Positions 51,501 through 61,045 are shown, counted from the stretch's first letter. The stretch: DNA of 64,000 bases from Rhyzopertha dominica (GCA_025024175.1 QCXZ01000041.1:40109786-40173785), one strand, 5' to 3'. The notes: a model not told the origin generated them from the letters alone. A program made the numbers and translations.

Positions 51501-54099
51501 CTCAGTGGTAAAAATAATAACTACTTAAATATAAAATGCCATATTCAAAAAAAATTCCAAGGCTCAGTCCTACAAAATCTTACACTAAAAATAACGTTCT
51601 TTATAACAGAGTCTAAAATAATAGTGCTTATGTCGAAACTCAACCAATTGGTTGCTCCCTCTTTTATAACAAGTACATAATTTTTTGAGCACCTTGCACA
51701 ACCGACTGAATATTTTGTACAGCAGGAGATATTACATATAGCGCAAATGACACAGCAATTTTGCAAATGTAATCCTTGTTTTTTACAACATTGGAGTATG
51801 CTGTGATAAAATTAATTTTTAACCATCAGCCAACTCCCGCCACATTAATATGACAGTATTAAAAACACCAAATAAGTCTATTATGTATCCTTCAGTATTT
51901 AAAATGCTTTAAAAGTATTTGAAATGCACTAAATTTATTAAAATATTTTTGGAAACATACAGGGTGTACCGCATTATGTAGGCAACCCCCATAACACTAT
52001 TTTACAGTATAAATTTTTTTGAAATAACGCCTTCCTACTGAGATATTCACTTTTTAACATGGGCGAAGAGAAACAGTTTTTCAAAAATATCTCTTAGACC
52101 GATTGATATAATTTCATCAAATTTTGGTTATTATTATTTGAAATGGAAGCCATTAAAAAGATGCTCACATTTTTTTAATAAATATTTTGAGGGGCTGGGA
52201 GGGGTCAACCCTCTAAATTTTAACCTTTAACTTATCTGTTTTTTTATTCTTTGAACATTATGGACAAATAAAGATACTCTTTGTTCGTGCAGCTAAAATT
52301 TTAGTTGAATGTTTAGCTTCACATTTTCACTGATAAATAATGAAACTGTGTTAGTTGTCACTGTTACATTGACATTTTTACAACAAATGAGTACGCTGAC
52401 GTGCATTTTATGATTTCCTATTGTAACAATTATTAATTTTAATTTAAATGTTTAAATTTTTACGGATGATATGAGAAGTGATCAATCACAATTTTTATTA
52501 TTTATCACAGTCAATTTGATATTAGTTATGCAGTGGAAACGTGAATCCTAACATTCAACTGAAATTTTCTCGGAAAGGGTCAATTTTAACCGCATGAACA
52601 GAGTGTTTTGTTTGTTTACAAGGCTCAAAGATTAAAAAACATATTTTTCAAAAAAATAGTAAAATTTAAGAGGTCTGCCCCCTTCTTGTCCCCCCCCCCA
52701 ACATATTTATTAAGAAAATGTTTACATCATTTTAACCGCTTTCACTTCAAATAATAATGACCAAAATTTTATGAAATTATATCGACCGGTCTAAGAGATA
52801 TTTTTGAAAAAGTATTTCTCTTCCCCCATGTTTAAGAGTAAATATCTAAGTAGGGGAGAATAATTTTAAAAAAAGTTATACTGTAAAAAAGCATTATTTT
52901 TACACCCATTTCAGATTTAGAGTGGTTGCCCACATAATGTGGGAAACCTTGTATATGTTTTTTTATGAAGCACACCTGCAATTTTTGTTGAAATTTAATC
53001 TGCAAAAATTGCATTTTAATGGTGTCACACAATTTTTACCAGTTAAACTTGGAAAGAATATTACAGGTCTAATCAAAAAAACTAAATAAAAAGCTTAAAA
53101 ATTATGAACGCTGAAAATATCTACAGTTGTAAACAATACATGGGTACTGGTTGGTAAATTAATACCACCGTTATTTTCTCTTTTCGTTACATACAAATGA
53201 AACTAAATTGTGAAATAGTGGACTGTATATTCAAAATTAATTATGTCTAAGTAACAACTTTTTTTCCCAAACCTTTATCAGGTGCCTTTTCAGGAAAAAA
53301 AATAAAAAAATGAATTAGTCGCCGTGCTCCATGTCTGTATGATGCTAAAACATTCAGGTACATATTCAGTATACAATCAAAGCATAAAATAACAGGGGTG
53401 AAATGCAAATACAAAATCTTGCATCTAGTTTGATATGCAAAGGTAGCAGCTTTTCGCTTTTATTTTGTGCTTTTTTAATTGTAAGAAAACCACCCAGTAT
53501 TCATCAAGATGCGATTTCTGCTTTTTGACTTCCACAACACCACACACGCATGTCATATCATGCACGAATTGTGCTTCATTCCAGGTCATCATTTATGGAA
53601 CTATGACATCAGAAATGATGACAATCCAGCGGAAGCGAACCTGACATTCCTTTGCCGTAAGGAAGGTTCTTACCTGGGAAAACAACACGTAGAAAAAATG
53701 AAGCAGCACGGTGTTAAGAAGCAAAGGGCCTTCTTTACATTAGAAGATCGTGTTCCGCTTTATGGCCTGGAAACCATCTGGAGAGACGACAGGGCAGTTG
53801 GGTTTTTGAGACGTGGAGAGTATGGATACAGTTTAGATTGCAGTATTGGAATAGGGTATGTGTAAAATAAACAAGCTAATTAATATAACACTTATTTTAT
53901 TTGCTTCAGATATATTGAGCATCCTAATGGTGAGATAGTAAATGAAGAATTCCTAAAGAATGGTACCTATGAGATAGAAGTTTTGGGAAAGAAATATCCA
54001 GCTACTTTGTACCTAAGAAGTCCCTTTGATCCTAGTAATAACCGATTATTTGGAAAATATGAACATCAGTTCCAAGAACAAACTCATTTCGAAGACTGA
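30445..54099 (+). CDS. SARDH: Sarcosine dehydrogenase, mitochondrial (11 exons, 892 aa)
   Basis: This flavoenzyme of the mitochondrial matrix oxidises sarcosine to glycine. It passes electrons to electron-transfer flavoprotein, and the released one-carbon unit goes to tetrahydrofolate. All 11 exons (30445-30565, 36320-36573, 38999-39538, 39591-39774, 45576-45841, 48341-48538, 48591-48839, 48893-49041, 50450-50706, 53585-53855, 53910-54099) join in frame to 893 codons. The predicted 892 aa is close to the vertebrate length of about 920. The first 30 residues are basic and lack acidic residues, as in a mitochondrial presequence. The dinucleotide-binding motif GGGSIG is at 41-46, and His75 in WHTAGL is the expected site of covalent FAD attachment. 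The FAD oxidoreductase domain spans about 35-400, followed by the middle domain and the folate-binding GcvT-like domains (about 460-885). The frame is intact despite transposons in introns 1, 4, 5 and 9. Confidence 0.95.
33312..35393 (+). CDS. hAT-type (ZMYM1-like) transposase, uninterrupted ORF
   Basis: This 693-codon ORF in SARDH intron 1 has no stops or frameshifts. Order of parts: a TTF-type zinc-finger-like region (about 50-85, with WICGCPEK and CFPCLLFGG); a DUF4371-like catalytic region with EETTD at 243-247, where the family usually has DETTD; an AYDGA block with Asp309; an HCYAHHLNL block near 335; and the C-terminal hAT dimerisation domain (about 610-665, TTAESERCFSTLNRIK). The region usually reading TRW is ILW here. 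hAT transposases cut and paste DNA and leave 8-bp duplications, but no TIRs or duplication were found around this copy. It could be a recently inserted element, an end-less copy or a retained gene. It lies in the same direction as SARDH. Confidence 0.85.
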   Translation: MNTVAYLQQNKFYSMPYEDKIKIKELGRPTPDLNLEVTGSSRNKIYKRQFNANLYTKVSWICGCPEKNALFCFPCLLFGGDKSWTFNGVKDLAHLSQSVKRHEIGRNHLANEVNLALFGNVNVRNQLDSAYWINIHRHNEQVSKNRYVLSRIIDCIKFCGAFELALRGHDETEESNNLGVFRGLVNFSADLDNALRNHLDQATIFKGTVRDIQNDLLQCMLEVCREKITMEISDSKYLAFIAEETTDVASKFQMVIVLRYVNCGSPVERFWGFINPEQHDSMSLTACICSVIDPLLQNNPNKLVAQAYDGAVVMSDRDGGVQSKIQKMYPMAYFVHCYAHHLNLILSQAVSHNTQVRVFFSNVDDIVHFFSNSPQQVKVLSDIVGEDILWDFRNRAINVIYEHKPLLIECMQQIQVQFSNAKVINQASSIERMLLDDIFNFWLNIFHNIMPHVDDLHNQLQTDTLNMSNAIATFDMCIQNIREDIERIIYKSQDLDSAPPAKRKFISNDSLHASALEVCDIITQAARSRFEYTNHLLASTLFSCEHFSEYCHNFPEDIFQTTITAYPVFENERLKTELSIIYSKPDFREMNGAVAFLNMLKANNLEGTFKETVKLLEIIVTIPMTTAESERCFSTLNRIKTFLRNSMSEDRLSALSMLSIENSLVKSDINFNEKVIERFAMMKERRLDLTYKK
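35827..35852. repeat. Perfect 10-bp hairpin
   Basis: AAAGACGATC, a 6-base loop and GATCGTCTTT form a perfect stem 434 bp after the hAT ORF, inside SARDH intron 1. It may belong to the 3' end of the transposon. Confidence 0.6.
36320..36573 (+). CDS. SARDH: SARDH exon 2: FAD fold and flavin-binding His
   Basis: This exon encodes residues 41-125, including GGGSIG, the LLLDA strand and WHTAGLLW with His75, the expected covalent flavin site. It starts after ATACACAG and ends at the donor CAGAA|GTAAGT. Confidence 0.93.
38999..39538 (+). CDS. SARDH: SARDH exon 3: FAD oxidoreductase core
   Basis: This exon encodes residues 126-305, with ENCPVTNI, VVNATGVWAR and RDHDGSIYYRMQGESLLLGG, all characteristic of the dimethylglycine/sarcosine dehydrogenase family. 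The acceptor is CACTTCAG. The donor GAG|GTCTGA departs from the consensus after GT but gives the only in-frame join. Confidence 0.92.
39591..39774 (+). CDS. SARDH: SARDH exon 4
   Basis: This exon follows a 52-bp intron and encodes residues 306-366, ending the FAD domain with [20 protein letters not shown], a signature close to the flavin. The donor is CCAG|GTATGT, phase 1. Confidence 0.93.
40500..41262 (-). pseudogene. DD41D transposase, decayed
   Basis: The N-terminal helix-turn-helix-like part begins with MPRHNEISNSDMRD near 41260 and is broken by stops. The longest frame (40951-40598) holds the first catalytic block (LLFTDKTTF) and FMQDGTPPH. A TGA replaces the expected TGG Trp codon just before PPRSPDFNPLDF, which supplies the third Asp, 41 residues after the second. 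It is inactive. Confidence 0.8.
42590..43930 (-). CDS. Possible nested gene on the opposite strand, partial model
   Basis: The exon 42850-42712 encodes a conserved-looking segment (YGGKQRGLHSQLKRKYK, then LIELADSPSLRNLFK). It ends at a good donor (AAAG|GTAGGT), followed by a 60-bp intron and a good acceptor (TTTTTTCACAG). Joined by the consensus sites, the protein continues GSCHNYAMQNGIPMEDEGR and stops at 42592-42590. Two other frames of the last exon are also open, so the C-terminus is not certain. A first, probably untranslated exon at about 43930-43800 ends at CCTG|GTAAGT. The coding start between these exons was not resolved. I do not recognise the family, and it may be a pseudogene. Confidence 0.35.
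43906..43917 (-). promoter_or_regulatory. YY1/Pho-like motif at the start of the nested gene
   Basis: On the minus strand TCCGCCATATTG resembles the YY1/Pho core CGCCAT(N)TT, often found just inside TATA-less promoters. It lies about 110 bases upstream of a consensus donor (43800), which supports a transcription start here. This is inferred from motif and position only. Confidence 0.3.
45576..45841 (+). CDS. SARDH: SARDH exon 5
   Basis: This exon encodes residues 367-455. It contains CCGFNSSGMMLSAG near the flavin, then GRPELAMFPYDIRRF and PHDQPLAGRN, which link the FAD domain to the folate-binding part. The acceptor is TACTTTAG and the donor GAA|GTAAGT. Confidence 0.93.
46745..48186 (+). 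mobile_element. Tc1-like element in SARDH intron 5
   Basis: Both ends carry two copies of a motif like AGC(A/C)(C/T)AACT(A/G)TAG: an outer copy at the tip and an inner copy about 130-190 bp inward (46870 and 47990). This gives an IR/DR arrangement as in Tc3 or Sleeping Beauty-type elements. The ends are TACACTGGGAAGCATAAC and a diverged inverse, next to TA. The transposase inside is broken. Confidence 0.78.
46978..47906 (+). pseudogene. Tc1-like DD34E transposase, frameshifted
   Basis: A paired-like DNA-binding part starts near 46980 (AKILAFWDEGCSRRKIAQRI). It changes frame near 47085 and continues through a second helix-turn-helix (RKRIAQECGLGVSK). The catalytic part has the second Asp in FQRDNARIHVS and, 34 residues later, the Glu in NPFEKLWG, so DD34E. 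The first Asp region (near 47410) is out of frame. At least two frameshifts and one stop make it inactive. Confidence 0.82.
48341..48538 (+). CDS. SARDH: SARDH exon 6
   Basis: This exon encodes residues 456-521 with GWERPGYF, WYGYYDH and the transition to the GcvT-like folate domain. The acceptor is TCTTAAAG. The donor TTG|GTACAA is weak but gives the in-frame join HHEL|IGEEALAAR. Confidence 0.92.
48591..48839 (+). CDS. SARDH: SARDH exon 7
   Basis: This exon encodes residues 522-604 of the GcvT-like domain, including FDLSYFVKMYLTGPD, EAADWLF and VYTCALNAKGGIEADVRV. A 52-bp intron precedes it. The donor is AAG|GTAATC. Confidence 0.93.
48893..49041 (+). CDS. SARDH: SARDH exon 8
   Basis: This exon follows a 53-bp intron and encodes residues 605-653 (GTGFYIAGGG, then GILSVQGPK). 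It ends in phase 2 at AAAG|GTGAGA. Confidence 0.9.
49775..50075. repeat. Partial second copy of the 4072-4945 repeat
   Basis: This part of SARDH intron 8 matches about 4640-4945 in the same orientation; shared landmarks are GTGTAGAGAGAAAAAAT and AAGTATTGATTCAATT. The 5' part of the element is absent. The copies are diverged, so the family is old. Confidence 0.75.
50450..50706 (+). CDS. SARDH: SARDH exon 9
   Basis: This exon encodes residues 654-739: RISMIGELGYELHIP, a core motif of GcvT/sarcosine dehydrogenase folate domains, then HAGFRALFSLGCEKG. The acceptor is ATTGCAG and the donor AAAG|GTATGT. Confidence 0.93.
50707..53584 (+). other. SARDH intron 9 (2.9 kb)
   Basis: This AT-rich intron contains the foldback at 51958-52955 and no coding signal. 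The short ORF on the minus strand at 51545-51766 is Cys-rich but has no supporting context. Confidence 0.7.
51958..52955. mobile_element. 1.0-kb foldback element in SARDH intron 9
   Basis: The left end TACAGGGTGTACCGCATTATG pairs with the right end (inverse TACAAGGTTTCCCACATTATG), and the two arms of about 450-490 bp are largely complementary up to the centre near 52450. TA flanks it. It has no ORF. In the SARDH pre-mRNA it would fold into a long imperfect duplex. Confidence 0.82.
53585..53855 (+). CDS. SARDH: SARDH exon 10
   Basis: This exon encodes residues 740-829: WNYDIRNDDNPAEANLTF and then the GcvT C-terminal barrel start (FFTLEDRVPLYGLETIWRDD, VGFLRRGEYGYSLD). The acceptor is CATTCCAG and the donor ATAGG|GTATGT in phase 2. 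Confidence 0.93.
53910..54099 (+). CDS. SARDH: SARDH exon 11 and stop
   Basis: This exon encodes residues 830-892 with YIEHPNGE and LYLRSPFDPSNNRLFGKY, the conserved end of the family, plus about 14 extra residues before TGA at 54097-54099. A 54-bp intron precedes it. Confidence 0.93.
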
Positions 54100-54188
54100 A
54101 GAGGTGTTTTTTTTATAGTCAGATAGAAAAATTTGCTTTGTATACGTTTTTATGCAATAATATAATAATTAAAGAACAAATTTCATAA

Positions 54189-54194
54189 AATAAA
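54189..54194 (+). terminator. Poly(A) signal of SARDH
   Basis: AATAAA lies 90 bases after the SARDH stop codon, within an A-rich stretch, and is followed by a T-rich region. Confidence 0.6.
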
Positions 54195-54199
54195 AAAAA

Positions 54200-55050
54200 A
54201 TTTTGGTTCACATATTTGTACTACTTTCTGCAGAATTTTAATATATTTAAAGGGTTAGCTGGATTTTTCAGAGTGTGGTAGGTATGTAATTTTATATGAT
54301 GATGTTATAAGATCTCTGATATTATAACAAAAGAAAAATAGACAAATTAAATAATAGGTCAATAATTATTTTGTTAATATACTTAATATATATTTACTAA
54401 ATACCGATCCAAAACAAAATTGTTAAAATCTTTTGACTTTTTGACTCAAGGCACAATAATTGTTACAAAATATAAAAATCTACTACTTTGAAGGTTTACC
54501 AACAAACCTTTGAAAAATTAACAATAGGTATTTCTATTGTTTTCAAAAAGTTATATTCAATTAAACTTTGTCCATAAAGAATCAAGCTTAATAGAAAAGG
54601 AGCCTTTTGTAACATTGTTGGAACTCTGCTATTTTCTGGGAATTCCTAGTTACGACTTCAGTTTTGGGGTCTGAGTTTAAAGTTTGGAGTCCTGACTTGG
54701 ATGTGCACCTTTTTTCTCAGAATTCTTACTTTAATCTCTGAATTACTGTATTCTCGAAATTCGAACGGTATGTGATGTACAAAAAAATAAAATAAATGCG
54801 ACCGTTTTGTATCTTCAAATCCCGAGAAAAGAAGTTAAGTTTTTGTAGTGATATTAAAATTATCGAAAATATGTGTGCTTATGTCACCACCGTGTCACGC
54901 ATTACATAACCGTCCGCATTCGACTGAAAAAGACATCATAAGGTGTTTAGCTCTTTATATGTTAGGATAGTATTTCCCAGTGCGCGTTTTTAATGATGCT
55001 TAAACAGATTTAACACCTCCTTCCCAGATTCCACCCTAATGAGGTGAGGC
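54200..55050. other. Intergenic, no gene seen
   Basis: This is the 3' flank of SARDH. No repeat, ORF or RNA gene is supported. Confidence 0.4.
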
Positions 55051-55052
55051 AG

Positions 55053-56204
55053 GTACAAGTAGACTATTCAGTCATTTATTAACAGTTTCTGTATTTTAAT
55101 AAAATAATTTTTTTAATTGGACTGGTGCACAACTATAGCCCCATCTGAATTTCACACAAAATTGAAAAAATTTTAACAAGTCATTCGTAAATTAATAATG
55201 GGTTTGGCCTCCATTCTTCCTACTTAGCTCAAAAATTCGTTAGTTTGTAATTGTTATTTAAAAAAGGCATTAAATTTGTCTCAAGAACTTGAATGTACTC
55301 TCACCTGTTCATTCGTGTTGATGGGCAAGCCAATGTTAAAAAGCACGCTTTTGTAAAGGCACCACATACCATTAGTGTACCACCTCCAAAGTTTCGTTTT
55401 GAAAAATACTCAGGTTCTCTCTTCAAATCTCGCCAATAACATTTGAAACCATCTGGACCATCAAGATTAATTTTTTTTTCATCAGAACAGGTATCCTGAA
55501 TTTTTTAAAAAAATAACCTGGTTTAATTGTAAAGTTTTGGTTTACATTTTCCCAATTTCGATTCATATTTTCACGAGCAAATTCCAAACGGGCTGTTTTA
55601 TGGTGAGGAAGAAGTCTCAGACATTTTCTTAGTTTTCGGCGTACAATGTGTTTACTTTTCTTCAGAACCCTCCCTATGGTCCGTTTTAAAACATCAAGCC
55701 CACAGTCTTGGGCAATTCTTTTTCAACTTTCTTGCAGCTCTGGGGAAATTTTTTTTCTTAGGGCCACCTTTCTTGTTTGTGCCATACTGTTCAGGGTTTC
55801 GCAAATAACTGGCGACAACTTTACGAGACCGGTTAATTCTTTAAGTGATTTTTCGATGACTAAAGCCAAGATTTTACCTTCTTCCAGCTACTCAAATACC
55901 CTCCACGAGGCATTTTTAACAACACAGTGACAGTTAATACATAATAACAAAATATAAACATGTTTTTGAGGTTTGATCACAGCCATCTAAAAGTTTTTTT
56001 AAGAGGCGCTATAGTTATGCACCATTCGAATTTTAGAAATCATTCCATTAAATTATGGAAATTATTAATAAATTACTTTAAACAGTCCAGTTCCTATTAT
56101 ATTTATTTCTTTTATTCTTCTTGTAAGTTACAGTAAATTATGTTTGCATTTGGCCAAGAAAAACTGATAATTCAAGGTGGGCTATAGTTATGCTCCTCAG
56201 TGTA
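55053..56204 (-). mobile_element. Second Tc1-like copy, reverse orientation, truncated
   Basis: This copy is in opposite orientation to the element at 46745-48186 and closely similar to it. The intact end at 56204 reads, inverted, TACACTGAGGAGCATAAC, with an inner motif copy near 56010. At the other end only the inner copy (near 55125) remains; the outer part is deleted. The transposase remnant on the minus strand (about 55930-55226) has many frameshifts. Confidence 0.8.
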
Positions 56205-57265
56205 GTACCATCGGATGCTTTTGAACTTGAGAAACTGAGGAATGACTCAACCGACCACCTACTAGTAAAATATTATTATCGCCAAGAAAAGTGTTAAGTG
56301 CAAGTAATCAAGTGGTTTTCAAGCTCACATTACTGCTATGATTATCCTTCAGTGTTTTCAATGTACCAATTTCCTTAGAAGTTGAACACATCTCACAATT
56401 AGAAATATGCCTGTAAAACCCATTAAAAATATCATACATGTTCATAAAAACTCAATTCAGGCAGAAAATAACTTTCACTGTGTATTAGAAATAATGTCTG
56501 CTGGAATTCAGCTATTGTTGCACATCCAGTATTTTTACTTTAAGGATTGTGTACATTGTATACAAAACACATTACATAAGGAAGTACTCTTTAATCTAGC
56601 TTGCTAAAAGAAGAAAACTTTGAAAACAGATTCTGAAGAAAATCATCAGTTGGTTTACAAGTAGATTGATCCAAGTACTTTAGCTTTAAGCTCTGGTAAA
56701 GTAGGTTCAGTTAGTAGAGAGACACCAGTAGTCGGCAATTCATTTTTGCCAAATTTCAGCGATTTGTGATTGATTCAATCTTCAGCAGATGAGCTTAATA
56801 TCGGTGTATCTCAAAAAGGGCATTTTCAGTATGACTAAATAGGTGAAAAAAATAACACAAGTAATAACATTAGGTGTTTAATTTATTTATCATTTTCAAC
56901 AAACGCTATTATATACTAATAGCAGTTACAAGTTCAGAATTTCAAAAATAACAAAATCAAAACCCACGATGCATATATACATTATCTTTTACACTTTCAG
57001 GAACAAGTTAACACTGTACAGGAGAACTAAATAAATCTGTGTAAATCACATAATCAAAACTCTACAAGGACATTTATTGTATCTCTGTACAAACGCCAAA
57101 ATTCTATACAAAGCCCTTCTGATCATTATGCAATATCAACATGCAAACTTTGGAATCAGATGTAATTTTTTCTAATTAAAATATCGCCTGATTCAAATAT
57201 AATTAGATTAGAATGGTCACAATCATCATTTTTTCTACTTTGTGGTTTAGTTTAGTCTCAAGCAT
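56205..57265. other. Intergenic, no gene seen
   Basis: This is AT-rich sequence without a supported feature. The ORF at 56407-56607 has no recognisable domain. Confidence 0.35.
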
Positions 57266-57511
57266 AATTGAAGACCCTTGGTGCAAAAACCCGCCAAGTC
57301 CGCTTTTGGGTGAACCTGACTTATTGTACTGGTTATTATGTATTTTCAACTATCTCTGATCATTTGATGCAAAAATCAAGACAAGTATGCAGAGTTTGAA
57401 GAACCTATATGTTAGTTACAAACTTATTGCAAAATCCAGAATGTTTTTCCTTATTTTCTCACAAACGTTGATTTAGGACTTGGCCAGTTTTTGCACCAAG
57501 ATCTTCAATTT
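57266..57511. mobile_element. 246-bp inverted-repeat (MITE-like) element
   Basis: About 40 bases at each end are inverse copies (AATTGAAGACCCTTGGTGCA against the inverse of TGCACCAAGATCTTCAATT). The middle is not complementary and has no coding capacity. The size fits a MITE; the target duplication is unclear. Confidence 0.65.
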
Positions 57512-59728
57512 AAAGGCATTCTGTCCAATCTGAGCATGTTTACCTAATGGTGATTTCACTTAGCATCAATTTTATTTATTTACCATTCTAAAATGTCCAC
57601 ACACAAAATTGACATTGCAATGGCAACACTGAGTTACTTTATATTATTTGACATTGAGGGGAGGGGTCAGCATTTAATTTTTTACTGTGTGTATTTGTGT
57701 AATTTTTGTTGTTTTTATAGTTCTATTAGTTTACTCTAAATATAACATATAATAATAACAAATTTTAATCCAACTCCTATTCTCCCTTTTAAGCTAATAT
57801 CAACTCTGTAACTGAAATCTCAACCAATCACTTATTATGGTGTTGTCATGGTTACTAGGTTGATTGTAGAAGGAAGGTGTCTGTGTCAAGTGTTAACGAT
57901 TTCGAGGTTTTATTGATGTCAAATAATTATTATTTTGTGTTAAAAAAAATAAATTTTACTCAAAAAGGCTGGCAAATCGTGATCTTTCAGACAGCCCATG
58001 TTAACAAAATACACCTACTGAGTAGTAATAAAACATACACCTACAAAAGTACACTTAAAAACAGACTCAAACAACTGGTGTATGGGCCAAATATTTGTCA
58101 CTAGCCAGTTTTCAATCATGTTGGTAAAAATGAGATTAGAATTATTGGCACATTTAGCAACTAAGAACTTTCCTACACTTGTGGTTGCGTTAACACGAGT
58201 AATACATATACTTGTCATTTTTCTGCATTATTATTCAGTTTGCATTTAAAGCTGCATGGAAAAAAATGTGTTTTTAGTGGTTAAATAAAAATTATTTTTT
58301 ATTGCTAAATAAATTAACACCAAAATTATTAAATTGGTAGTTATGTTCAAAAGAAAAGCCTGACAAGCATAAGCATCGATGTTTTCAGGTCACACACTAA
58401 CCTTGCTGATCTACAGTTCACTGCTTATTCTGTCAAGTTGCTGGCATATTTTACAAAAAATTGTACACATCCTGTGAGCCTTTTGGTTGTTAATGACCCA
58501 ATGGATTTACCAAATACACAAATATTGGTGTATTTGTCAAATACACCAATTGTTCAATTCCTGCTTAAAATAATGACATTATACTCGAGGTCAAAATAAC
58601 CTCGAAATAGTTCACGTTTGACATGATAAATTCACATGGACCTACTCCTTCCTTCACTAAAACACCATGAAATATAACCAGTCTACAGTTACTGTCTATT
58701 GTTTTGACATGGATTTCTTATTTGGACCAATGTCTAACTAATATCAACTTTAATAAAAATGCTAAGAACCAGCCCTGAAAGTTCTAACAAATCTTACATG
58801 TCCTGATCGCTTGACTATAAATCGTACGAAATGTGATGAATCTGTTAAAAAAGTTACACATTCTAGAATGTAAAATAATAATAAAAATTGTTCATCTCCC
58901 TTTCAATCATTGCCAAAGTGTAAAACAAGTGATGATGTCGATACTAGGCATGAAAAAGCAAACCGAATATTCACCCAAGATGATTGCTAGACCTGATTCC
59001 ATACCAATAATAACCTAATTCTCTGTGATCTGTAAACATAGAACCGCTCATTAATTGGATTTCCTAAATTAAAAAAAAATAGCTCAGTTGCTCTTAGGCA
59101 CTGGCAAGTCCTAATGTGAGCAAACAAGTTTTAAGGGTAAAAAATAATAAAAAATTACATATAAAAATCATTATTGTCAAAAAAATAAAAATCACAACAA
59201 AAAAAGCTGTTAACTGCATAATGACCATAAGACTAACATGTCTGGGTTTAGATACAACTGACATTAATATACAGACATATGTCATAAAAAAATACAGAAG
59301 TGCACCTCTTTAAGTACCAATCTAAAATTTAGTTATTGTGTTTTATTTTTTTCTTTTTCATAAAATCTTCTACATTTAATATGGAAAATATATTTTCACT
59401 ATACAAAATTATATAATCTAATGCAAGGACAGAGAAACAACATTTTGCAACCGTTGATAATGCGATTTCTGCCGCGTGGTTCCCCAAGAAAAGAATCCAA
59501 ATCGTGATATCATTATAAATAAAAAGTAAAAACAATAAATAAAATGTAGCACTAAAAACAAGTCACTAATGTGTCTCAGAAATCACATGCTCTAGCTAAT
59601 TGGTTAACTGCAACTGATCTTCTGTAGATAACACACACAGCAGCTAAAATGTTAATGGCGACCATCGATTTTCGCCTCACAGAACTACGCCTTGCTTTCG
59701 CCACCTATAGAAAATTCCCACATCAAAT
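57512..59728. other. Intergenic or Mob2 intron, no gene seen
   Basis: This is AT-rich sequence with only short, overlapping ORFs on both strands. If Mob2 has further 3' exons they could lie here, but none could be recognised. Confidence 0.35.
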
Positions 59729-59810
59729 AAAAATTAACTATTAAAACTTAGAAGGGTCACAGAAGAAACAAAAATTAACTATTAAAACTTAGAAGGGTCA
59801 CAGAAGAAAC
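59729..59810. repeat. Exact 41-bp tandem duplication
   Basis: Units 59729-59769 and 59770-59810 are identical and start with AAAAATTAACTATT. An exact duplication in otherwise diverged DNA is recent, or it could be an assembly artefact. Confidence 0.85.
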
Positions 59811-60129
59811 AAAATTTTGTGGCACTGCCATTAATAAAATGTGTTCAAGTAAGAGTTTCACCATTCCGATGGGGAACTGCAGGGAGACGTCAAAGTTCCT
59901 TTCTATTTTTTGTCATTTAGCATTTTTAGCAAATTGAACCATGGAGCGATACATGGTTGGGCAGCAAAAAAACATGTTTCACGTTATTATATACATATAT
60001 GATTTCTTCGGTTAACACGGTCCTTCTCCGAGCACACAGTTTTGAATATCACGTTCAAACCATGACCATTATCACAAAAAAAAATTTTAATAACTGTTTA
60101 TCAGGCTTGTTAACAACAGACTGATGTAA

Positions 60130-60520
60130 ACTGCTGGCAGATGCTGATGAGGTGAATGAAATGCTCAATAGCTTCCGGAGTCACCTGATAACAGTATTAA
60201 ATAAGCATATACCCCAAAAAACAAAAACTACAAACATAAGAAATCGTGTAAAATGGTTGTTTTCAAGAGCTGAAAGAGATAAGATAAAGTTTATTTTTTT
60301 GTGGTAGCATTCGAGAAATCGTCAAAAATAGACCTATTGAATGATATTAAAAGCACTCAAAGCAAAAATTAAACAAGAAAAACAAGTATCAAGAAGAGCA
60401 GATTTTTAAATCAGATAACATGCAAAAAACGGCATGGAATCTAATCAATAGAAGGAAAACCCGCAAGTCTGAAATAGGGACATCAATAAATGTAGATGCA
60501 TTCAACAAATAATATTGCCT
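60130..60520 (+). pseudogene. LINE ORF2 linker fragment
   Basis: Frames at 60145-60290 (EVNEMLNSFRSHLI, then IRNRVKWLFSRAERDKIK) and 60419-60508 (TAWNLINRRK, then INVDAFN) resemble the region between endonuclease and reverse transcriptase of Jockey/CR1-like LINEs. Stops interrupt it. The reverse-transcriptase motifs themselves are missing. Confidence 0.45.
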
Positions 60521-60904
60521 CTAAATGAACATGGAACATTCAAAACAATATGAGAAATATAAAAATGCTGATACAGTTACTACAAATTCTTTGTTAGCAA
60601 ATCATTTATTGTCATTTAAACACACTCCAGACTGGCGGCGTCATTGGCCTCGTTTTTTGGAAAACGGCATGAAACTAGCAGTTATGGTGAAAGGCGAAAG
60701 CTATAATACTATGAAAACAGACTCTTGTGGCCGGAATTGGACACTATGGACCCAGATGACTTTGCCATTGCCGACGCAACAATGACTTTTGCATCAAAAG
60801 TTCTCTGGACATGTTATTTCTTGAAACATCATCGCATTTGCTTACCGATATTGTGTGATTTAACCAACTTGTACTACTTTTAGGATTTTTTTAGGTCTAA
60901 AGTG

Positions 60905-61045
60905 TATACAGGAATCCCCAAACACCATTGAAGAGCTAAAGGAGGCCATCATCACATGGTTCAACACCCCAAAGAAGCAACCATGCCACAGCGTTATCGA
61001 AAATGTAAAGAAACGGATCAAGGTCTACAGCCATAGCCGTAGTTA
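60905..61045 (+). pseudogene. Mariner-like transposase C-terminal scrap
   Basis: One frame reads PNTIEELKEAIITWF, then HSVIENVKKRIKV. This resembles the C-terminal end of IS630/Tc1/mariner transposases, where PxxIxxLKxxI and VIxNxxxRL blocks are common. The catalytic part is absent. Confidence 0.4.

Noticed and set aside
52690..52705. Run of C near 52690 as a special structure
   Set aside because: It is a homopolymer within the right arm of the foldback, where the left arm has a diverged G-rich counterpart (GAGGGGCTGGGAGGGG); probably drift or a sequencing error.
60525..60785. 86-codon + strand ORF
   Set aside because: No domain, start context or splice support; it lies among LINE and transposase scraps.
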